Shown one piece after another: positions 1 to 3,810 of a stretch of 6,605 nucleotides of DNA; within the stretch, counting starts at the first letter, position 1, and each line of letters opens with the position of its first letter. Source of the DNA: Burkholderiales bacterium (GTDB lineage Bacteria > Pseudomonadota > Gammaproteobacteria > Burkholderiales > UBA11063); assembly GCA_020697025.1 (NCBI GenBank), contig JAJFBO010000061.1, forward strand, positions 1-6,605, read 5' to 3'. The notes beneath the pieces were generated by a model. The model was not told the origin of the DNA and ran no database searches. It saw nothing but the letters and a program-made list of their open reading frames with translations. Position numbers and translations under genes: made by a program.

Positions 1-1064
1 GAACCAGAGCGGATTGCATCAATATCTTTAGATGATTGAAGAATTTCTCTTGATATATTTAACGGTAAATTTTGGCTATCGATAATACCCCGGACAAAGC
101 GCAAATAATTAGGTAATAATTTCTCCGCATCATCCATAATAAATACACGTTTAATGTATAATTTAATACCATAGCGTTTATTATGATCATATAAATCATA
201 TGGGGCTTTACTTGGTATGTATAATAATTGGGTATACTCCTGAGTACCTTCAACCCGTGAGTGTATCCATTTTAACGGTTCATGGAAATCATGAGAGACA
301 TGCTTATAAAATTCTTTATACTCCTCATCAGTGATTTCGCTTTTATTGCGCGTCCATAACGCATTAGCTTTATTTATTGTTTCTAGTTCAGCGCTAATTA
401 TTTCTTTGCCATCTTTATCTTGTTCTGGCATCTTTAGCATTTTAATTGGATAGTTAATATGGTCTGAATATTTTCTAATTAGTGAACGTAACTGCCAGTC
501 AGAAAGTAAATCATCCTGTCCATCTTTTAAGTGTAAGGTGATTTCTGTACCCGGGTGGTCTTTTGTAACATTTTCAATTGAATACTCACCTGTACCATCA
601 GAAACCCATTTTACTGCCTCATTTTCTGGAGCACCGGCTTTTCTGGTAACCAGGGTTACTTTATCGGCAACAATAAATGCAGAATAAAAACCAACACCAA
701 ATTGTCCAATAAGGTTTGCATCTTTTTTATCATCGCTGGCTAATTGTTCCAGAAAAGACTTTGTGCCTGATTTAGCAATTGTCCCAATGTTTTCAATAAC
801 TTCGTCATAAGTCATACCTATACCATTATCGCTAATTGTAATAAGTTTATCTTCTTTGTCAAAATTAATCGTAACAGCTAGTTCGCGACCGTCATTTAAC
901 TCAGGCTGTTTGATTTGTAAAAAGCGTAATTTGTCGATTGCATCTGATGCATTGGAGACTAACTCACGAAGAAATATTTCTTTATTTGAATATAAAGAAT
1001 GAATCATTAGATTTAATAATTGTTTGACTTCAGTTTGAAAACTCAATGTTTTTTTGTTACTCAT
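1..1064 (-). CDS. htpG: Chaperone protein HtpG (bacterial Hsp90), 5' part, cut by window edge
   Basis: This is the ATP-dependent cytosolic Hsp90 chaperone, which acts as a homodimer in client protein folding and heat tolerance. Translating the minus strand from the ATG at 1064-1062 gives 354 uninterrupted codons of a protein usually about 630 residues long; the C-terminal dimerisation part lies outside the window. The N-terminal GHKL ATPase domain has all its key motifs: the catalytic Glu34 in FLREL followed by SNASDA with Asn38, the nucleotide-binding DNGIGM at 79-84, the lid motif [11 protein letters not shown] near 95-106, and [11 protein letters not shown] at 120-130. The middle domain follows, with [25 protein letters not shown] and [11 protein letters not shown]. 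Arg339 in the last motif matches the catalytic arginine that reaches the ATP site. The start fits family alignments ([17 protein letters not shown]) and has a GGAA ribosome binding site 7-10 bases upstream. It is divergent from the ribosomal operon and appears to have its own heat-shock promoter. Identification is certain; only the 3' half is missing. Confidence 0.98.
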   Translation of the reverse strand, partial: MSNKKTLSFQTEVKQLLNLMIHSLYSNKEIFLRELVSNASDAIDKLRFLQIKQPELNDGRELAVTINFDKEDKLITISDNGIGMTYDEVIENIGTIAKSGTKSFLEQLASDDKKDANLIGQFGVGFYSAFIVADKVTLVTRKAGAPENEAVKWVSDGTGEYSIENVTKDHPGTEITLHLKDGQDDLLSDWQLRSLIRKYSDHINYPIKMLKMPEQDKDGKEIISAELETINKANALWTRNKSEITDEEYKEFYKHVSHDFHEPLKWIHSRVEGTQEYTQLLYIPSKAPYDLYDHNKRYGIKLYIKRVFIMDDAEKLLPNYLRFVRGIIDSQNLPLNISREILQSSKDIDAIRSG

Positions 1065-1113
1065 AACTTATTTCCACTTTCTAAAATAAAATTTTTTATG
1101 CTTCTGTAGTAAG

Positions 1114-1139
1114 ATATGGCTATAATTCAGAATTTCAAG
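1114..1139 (-). promoter_or_regulatory. Probable RpoH (sigma-32) heat-shock promoter of htpG
   Basis: Read on the minus strand, a perfect CTTGAAA (1139-1133) is followed after 12 bases by GCCATAT (1120-1114). GCCATAT matches the sigma-32 -10 element CCCATnT at six of seven positions, and the spacing lies in the accepted range for this sigma factor. Transcription would start near 1107, giving an htpG leader of roughly 43 bases with the GGAA ribosome binding site near its end. htpG is a classical sigma-32 regulon member in proteobacteria, which supports the call. The sigma factor assignment is inferred from sequence alone. Confidence 0.72.
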
Positions 1140-1159
1140 TAAATTTTTATAAAATTTAA

Positions 1160-1186
1160 GCTATACCGGGTTATAGAACCTGTCAA
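1160..1186 (-). promoter_or_regulatory. Possible additional sigma-70 promoter for htpG
   Basis: On the minus strand a perfect -35 hexamer TTGACA (1186-1181) is followed 15 bases later by TATAGC (1165-1160). The spacing is shorter than the preferred 17 bases and the -10 is imperfect; with 17 bases the -10 would read TAGCTT, which is worse. It could supply basal, non-heat-shock expression of htpG. A near-palindrome at 1161-1176 overlaps it. Confidence 0.25.
1161..1176. repeat. 16-base near-palindrome, possible operator
   Basis: CTATACCGGGTTATAG pairs with its own reverse complement at all positions except one mismatched pair (1166 and 1171). It overlaps the spacer and -10 of the possible sigma-70 promoter facing htpG, a position where a repressor would act. 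No known operator consensus is recognised. In such AT-rich DNA a chance palindrome of this size is quite possible. Confidence 0.25.
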
Positions 1187-1221
1187 ATTAAACTGCTTTT
1201 ATTATTTTTTGAAAATACTCC

Positions 1222-1251
1222 TTGAGTTTTACCTATAAATTATGCTACAAT
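1222..1251 (+). promoter_or_regulatory. Likely promoter of the rplKAJL-rpoB operon
   Basis: The -35 candidate TTGAGT (1222-1227) is separated by 18 bases from TACAAT (1246-1251). The -10 is preceded by TGC, making it an extended -10 element. Transcription would begin near 1258, leaving a leader of about 115 bases before rplK. A competing reading, TTGAAA (1209-1214) with TATAAA (1234-1239), has a 19-base spacer and is less good. A promoter is needed here because the upstream gene points the other way. Confidence 0.62.
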
Positions 1252-1312
1252 AACCAGCTCAAAATGTAACCCTGACAAATATAGGTATTGGGGTAAGCTT
1301 TAATAAATCTTC

Positions 1313-1352
1313 GGGGAGTACGTGCCAGTAGGCTAAAGCGTACGTTTCACCC
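1313..1352 (+). promoter_or_regulatory. Structured rplK leader, candidate L1 autoregulatory site
   Basis: The leader can fold into a three-part stem-loop. GGG (1314-1316) pairs with CCC (1350-1352). GTACG (1318-1322) pairs with CGTAC (1339-1343). GCC (1324-1326) pairs with GGC (1331-1333) across the loop AGTA. Between the two upper stems lies an asymmetric internal loop of T1323 opposite TAAAG 1334-1338. A helix-asymmetric loop-helix element just upstream of rplK is the general form of the L1 translational operator, where excess L1 represses L11-L1 translation. The structure ends only 7 bases before the rplK ribosome binding site (AAGG, 1360-1363). The fold is seen in the sequence; assignment to L1 is inferred from position and shape. 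Confidence 0.42.
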
Positions 1353-1373
1353 ATTTTATAAGGTACAAATCAA

Positions 1374-1805
1374 ATGGCAAAAAAAGTGATTGGCTTTATT
1401 AAGCTACAAATCCCTGCCGGAAAAGCAAATCCATCACCTCCAGTTGGTCCTGCATTAGGTCAACGGGGTCTTAATATTATGGAATTTTGTAAATCATTCA
1501 ACGCCAAGACTCAAAGCATGGAGCCTGGGCTGCCAATTCCTGTGGTAATTACTGCGTATTCAGACAAGAGTTTTACATTTATAATGAAAACTCCTCCAGC
1601 ATCTATCTTATTGAAAAAAGCCGCCAAGTTACAAAAAGGCAGCTCACGTCCAAATGCGGATAAAGTTGGAAAAGTAACTCGTGCTCAGCTAGAAGAAATA
1701 GCTAAAACTAAAGAGCCCGATTTAACTGCTGCCGGGATAGAGGCAGCGATTAGAACTATTGCCGGTTCTGCACGTAGCATGGGCATTGAAGTTGAGGGAG
1801 TTTAG
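1374..1805 (+). CDS. rplK: 50S ribosomal protein L11
   Basis: L11 binds the GTPase-associated region of 23S rRNA at the base of the ribosomal stalk. It takes part in elongation factor turnover and in RelA activation by uncharged tRNA. The 143-residue product is the normal family length. The N-terminal domain (about 1-70) carries the hallmark proline-rich helix segment [20 protein letters not shown] at 19-38, including Pro22/Pro23 of the thiazole-antibiotic cleft. The C-terminal rRNA-binding domain (about 75-143) ends in the typical [14 protein letters not shown]. Lys4 and Lys40, the counterparts of the lysines trimethylated by PrmA in E. coli, are present. The start has an AAGG ribosome binding site 10 bases upstream and fits the conserved MAKKV terminus. 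It is first in the operon, with rplA beginning 5 bases after its stop, so the two are very probably co-translated and share L1 feedback. Confidence 0.99.
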   Translation: MAKKVIGFIKLQIPAGKANPSPPVGPALGQRGLNIMEFCKSFNAKTQSMEPGLPIPVVITAYSDKSFTFIMKTPPASILLKKAAKLQKGSSRPNADKVGKVTRAQLEEIAKTKEPDLTAAGIEAAIRTIAGSARSMGIEVEGV

Positions 1806-1810
1806 TAATT

Positions 1811-2503
1811 ATGGTAAAATTAACAAAAAAACAAAAAGCTGTAGCAGCTTTTGATAGAGACGCCTTATATTCTGTAGCCGATGCAGTAAAAATGGTCAAA
1901 GATGCGGCAGTTGCCAAGTTTGACGAATCTATAGATGTAGCTATTAATCTTGGTGTTGATCCACGAAAATCTGATCAAATGATCCGTGGCTCTTTAGTAT
2001 TGCCAAATGGTACAGGTAAAAGCGTCCGGGTAGCAGTATTTGCTTCAGGTCCGCAGGCAGAGGCAGCTAAAGCAGCTGGCGCTGATATTGTCGGTTTAGA
2101 AGATTTAGCTGAAGAAGTTAAAAAAGGTAATATCAATTTTGATGTTGTAATTGCAGCACCAGATACAATGCGCGTTGTTGGTACTCTTGGACAGATTTTA
2201 GGACCACGTGGCTTAATGCCAAATCCAAAAGTAGGAACAGTTACTGCTGATGTTGGGCAGGCAGTTAAAAATGCCAAGTCAGGCCAGGTGCAATATCGTA
2301 CGGATAAAAACGGTATTATACATTCTACAATTGGCCGTGCTTCATTTGCAGGTGATAAGCTGGAACAAAATTTAGCTGCTTTATTTGATACATTATTAAA
2401 AGCCAAGCCAGCAAGTAGTAAAGGTCAATACGTTAAGCGTATAAGTTTGTCAAGTACTATGGGTATTGGCGTAAAGATTGATCAGTCAACTATTACAAAA
2501 TAG
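1811..2503 (+). CDS. rplA: 50S ribosomal protein L1
   Basis: L1 forms the mobile L1 stalk of the large subunit and helps move deacylated tRNA out of the E site. It also serves as translational repressor of the L11-L1 message. The 230 residues match the usual length of about 230-234. Visible family features are the RNA-binding [20 protein letters not shown] around 46-65, the L1 signature from [20 protein letters not shown] (114-133) into [12 protein letters not shown], and the C-terminal [11 protein letters not shown] near 214-224. The ribosome binding site GAGGGAG (1794-1800) lies within the last codons of rplK, 10 bases before the ATG, which favours translational coupling with L11. After its stop comes a 231-base gap carrying the L10 regulatory leader. 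Nothing is unusual in the protein. Confidence 0.99.
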   Translation: MVKLTKKQKAVAAFDRDALYSVADAVKMVKDAAVAKFDESIDVAINLGVDPRKSDQMIRGSLVLPNGTGKSVRVAVFASGPQAEAAKAAGADIVGLEDLAEEVKKGNINFDVVIAAPDTMRVVGTLGQILGPRGLMPNPKVGTVTADVGQAVKNAKSGQVQYRTDKNGIIHSTIGRASFAGDKLEQNLAALFDTLLKAKPASSKGQYVKRISLSSTMGIGVKIDQSTITK

Positions 2504-2517
2504 TTGTTTTGATTATA

Positions 2518-2539
2518 GGTCAGTTTTAACTAACTGACT
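2518..2539 (+). other. Hairpin just after rplA (not a terminator)
   Basis: GTCAGTT (2519-2525) pairs perfectly with AACTGAC (2532-2538) across a six-base loop, with one extra G-T pair at the base. The 3' side continues into ATGGGGGTAG rather than a T run, so intrinsic termination is unlikely. It may protect the 3' end of an rplK-rplA message or serve as an endonuclease processing site between the L11-L1 and L10-L7/L12 sections. That role is inferred. Confidence 0.45.
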
Positions 2540-2562
2540 AATGGGGGTAGGGTAAATATGAA
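2534..2562 (+). promoter_or_regulatory. Weak candidate internal promoter ahead of rplJ
   Basis: CTGACT (2534-2539, four of six matches to TTGACA) and TATGAA (2557-2562, four of six matches to TATAAT) are 17 bases apart. A start near 2569 would still include the whole L10 leader core. E. coli has an L10 promoter in the corresponding gap, which gives a reason to look, but the match here is poor and the candidate overlaps the hairpin at 2518-2539. Confidence 0.2.
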
Positions 2563-2579
2563 TTTATTTATTCTGCCAT

Positions 2580-2711
2580 TGTCAAAGACCGTGGGAGTTA
2601 TGGCCTGGCCGTGACTTAATTGTGTGAACGTTCGTCCTACGTTAGATAGTGGATACTTCGAAAACATAAGAATAAAAATCTTAATATATCGAGGGTGATA
2701 GAACACCACTA
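2580..2711 (+). promoter_or_regulatory. Ribosomal protein L10 leader (autoregulatory mRNA element)
   Basis: This cis-acting mRNA element is bound by L10, or by the L10-L7/L12 complex, to repress rplJ-rplL translation. The block beginning TCAAAGACCGTGGG (2582-2595) and the later TTAAT (2616-2620) and TCCTACG (2635-2641) resemble bacterial L10 leaders as I recall them. The basal stem CGTGGGA (2590-2596) pairs with TCCTACG (2635-2641) with one G-T pair. Inside it, GTTATGG (2597-2603) pairs with CCGTGAC (2609-2615) around a five-base loop. Downstream, TAGTGG (2647-2652) is fully complementary to CCACTA (2706-2711), while GGTG (2694-2697) can instead pair with CACC (2704-2707). The two pairings exclude each other just before the rplJ ribosome binding site. 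Element identity is well supported; exact boundaries and the switching idea are inferred. Confidence 0.8.
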
Positions 2712-2734
2712 GTTTTATAGGGGTTTAGCCTTTT

Positions 2735-3232
2735 ATGAGCTTAAATCTGGAAAGCAAAAAAACGGTCGTAGCAGGCGTATCAACTACGTTAAATACTGCA
2801 CAAACAGTTGTTATTGCAGAGTATCAGGGAGTTACAGTCGAACAAATGACTATACTTCGTGCAAATGCTCGCAAATCAGGTGTTTATTTACGCGTACTAA
2901 AAAATACTTTAGCACGTATTGCAGTTAAAGATACCAAGTTTGCACCTTTGGCTGACAAAATGTCTGGTCAACTGGTGTATGCAATGTCTGAAGATGCGGT
3001 TGCTGCTGCAAAAATTGTTAATGATTTCGCGAAGTCAAATGAGGCTTTGAAAATTGTTGCGGGTCAATTTAATGAAAAGCTGCTAGACGTAGCCCAAGTA
3101 AAAAAATTGGCATCAATTCCTAGCCGTGATGAGCTGTTGGCTCAGGTTATGGGTGTTATGCAACAAATTCCAGCTAGTTTCGTTCGTGTTGTTGCTGCAA
3201 TTAAAGATAAAAAAGAGGCTGCGGCAGCTTAA
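2735..3232 (+). CDS. rplJ: 50S ribosomal protein L10
   Basis: L10 is the stalk base protein. It binds 23S rRNA next to L11 and carries two or more L7/L12 dimers on its C-terminal helix. The product has 165 residues, the same as E. coli L10. The N-terminal rRNA-binding domain includes the conserved block GVYLRVLKNTLARIAVKDT at 49-67. The C-terminal stretch from about 132 (DELLAQVMGVMQQIPASF) to the end is the predicted L7/L12-binding helix and finishes in a charged, alanine-rich tail. The ATG is supported by the family terminus (M-x-LNLExK) and by AGGGG at 2719-2723. The 11-base spacer is slightly long, and the site sits right after the leader structure, consistent with translational control. 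rplL follows after 47 bases, and the pair is expected to be co-regulated by L10 binding to the leader. Confidence 0.99.
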   Translation: MSLNLESKKTVVAGVSTTLNTAQTVVIAEYQGVTVEQMTILRANARKSGVYLRVLKNTLARIAVKDTKFAPLADKMSGQLVYAMSEDAVAAAKIVNDFAKSNEALKIVAGQFNEKLLDVAQVKKLASIPSRDELLAQVMGVMQQIPASFVRVVAAIKDKKEAAAA

Positions 3233-3279
3233 ATGCTGTTGTAGTAAACTAAAAATATATTAAGAGAGGTCCTATAAAA

Positions 3280-3654
3280 ATGGCTATATCTAAACAAGAA
3301 ATCATTGAAGCAATATCCGGGATGACGGTTATTGATTTATCTGATCTGGTAAAAGAAATGGAAGAAAAATTTGGTGTTTCAGCAGCTGCAGTTGCAGTTG
3401 CCGGAGCTGCTGGCGGAGCTGCTGCTCCTGCTGCAGAAGAAAAAACTGAATTTGATGTTATTTTAACTGAATTTGGCGCTAATAAAGTAGCGGCTATTAA
3501 GGTTGTTCGTGAAATTACTGGTTTAGGATTAGCAGAAGCTAAAGCTGTAGTTGAAGCTGCGCCTAAAACTATCAAAGAAGGTGTTTCAAAAGCAGACGCA
3601 GAAGCAATTGCTAAAAAAATTACTGATGCTGGTGCTAAAGCAGAAATTAAATAA
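3280..3654 (+). CDS. rplL: 50S ribosomal protein L7/L12
   Basis: L7/L12 is the multicopy stalk protein that recruits translational GTPases (EF-Tu, EF-G, IF2) and stimulates their activity. The 124-residue length is usual. The N-terminal dimerisation helices (about 1-33, with [14 protein letters not shown]) are followed by a flexible hinge very rich in alanine and glycine (about 34-52). The C-terminal factor-binding domain begins at KTEFDV (55-60) and contains [18 protein letters not shown] (67-84), where Lys69, Lys74 and Arg77 correspond to factor-contact residues. It ends GAKAEIK. GAGAGG at 3264-3269 gives a strong ribosome binding site 10 bases from the ATG, in line with the need for four or more copies per ribosome. 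A stem-loop and a long AT stem follow before rpoB, separating high stalk output from lower polymerase output. The hinge composition is family-typical. Confidence 0.99.
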   Translation: MAISKQEIIEAISGMTVIDLSDLVKEMEEKFGVSAAAVAVAGAAGGAAAPAAEEKTEFDVILTEFGANKVAAIKVVREITGLGLAEAKAVVEAAPKTIKEGVSKADAEAIAKKITDAGAKAEIK

Positions 3655-3675
3655 GGACTGCTTACTATATAAAAT

Positions 3676-3709
3676 CCCTCATCTAAGTGATGAGGGTATT
3701 CTAATTTCT
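3676..3709 (+). terminator. Probable rplL-rpoB attenuator (partial terminator)
   Basis: CCCTCATC (3676-3683) pairs perfectly with GATGAGGG (3689-3696) around the five-base loop TAAGT. It is followed by TATTCTAATTTCT, which is T-rich but interrupted, so release should be incomplete. In E. coli the same gap holds a partial terminator that lets only a minority of transcripts reach rpoB. The position and the broken T tract fit that role here. There is no strong promoter between this point and rpoB, so readthrough must supply rpoB. Confidence 0.68.
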
Positions 3710-3719
3710 ATGCTCTAAT

Positions 3720-3772
3720 AAAAGAAAACAAAAATATTTATTTTTAGATAGTGACTATTCTTGTTTTCTTTT
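3720..3772 (+). other. Long AT-rich stem before rpoB, possible RNase III processing site
   Basis: Twelve consecutive bases, AAAAGAAAACAA (3720-3731), are exactly complementary to TTGTTTTCTTTT (3761-3772), enclosing 29 bases. A local alternative is AAAAAT (3730-3735) with ATTTTT (3740-3745). E. coli processes the rplL-rpoB transcript with RNase III in this gap, so an extended duplex here is a reasonable candidate for the same function. The stem has only two G-C pairs, so its stability is modest. The role is inferred. Confidence 0.42.
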
Positions 3773-3810
3773 TCTCACCAGTTCTTGTCTTATAGAGAGG
3801 TTTTAAGTCT

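Larger units (their letters stand above)
1065..1373. other. Divergent htpG / rplK intergenic regulatory region
   Basis: This 309-base gap contains no credible gene. I looked for tRNA-like cloverleafs, extended ORFs and repeats and found none. It holds minus-strand promoter signals for htpG in its left half (about 1114-1186). The plus-strand promoter and the structured 5' leader of rplK occupy its right half (about 1222-1373). The left half is strongly AT-rich. No CIRCE (HrcA) inverted repeat is visible near htpG. secE and nusG, the usual upstream neighbours of rplK, are not here. Confidence 0.85.

Noticed and set aside
59..253. 64-codon minus-strand open frame
   Set aside because: It lies inside htpG in another frame. 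htpG is certain from its motifs over the whole stretch, and this translation resembles no protein I know.
1065..1373. Possible tRNA, small RNA gene or CIRCE element in the divergent gap
   Set aside because: No cloverleaf with conserved T-loop or anticodon features, no TTAGCACTC/GAGTGCTAA repeat, and the visible structures are explained by promoters and the rplK leader.
1975..2406. 143-codon minus-strand open frame
   Set aside because: It is antisense to rplA, whose L1 motifs cover the same bases; no ribosome binding site or protein-like features were seen.
2518..2545. Intrinsic terminator after rplA
   Set aside because: The hairpin is followed by AATGGGGG rather than a T tract on the plus strand, and the minus strand side also lacks one.
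3249..3575. 108-codon minus-strand open frame
   Set aside because: It is antisense to rplL. Its alanine-rich stretch is the complement of the L7/L12 hinge codons.
3676..3709. Full operon terminator after rplL
   Set aside because: The T tract is interrupted, rpoB follows in the same direction, and I found no convincing separate rpoB promoter, so partial termination fits better.
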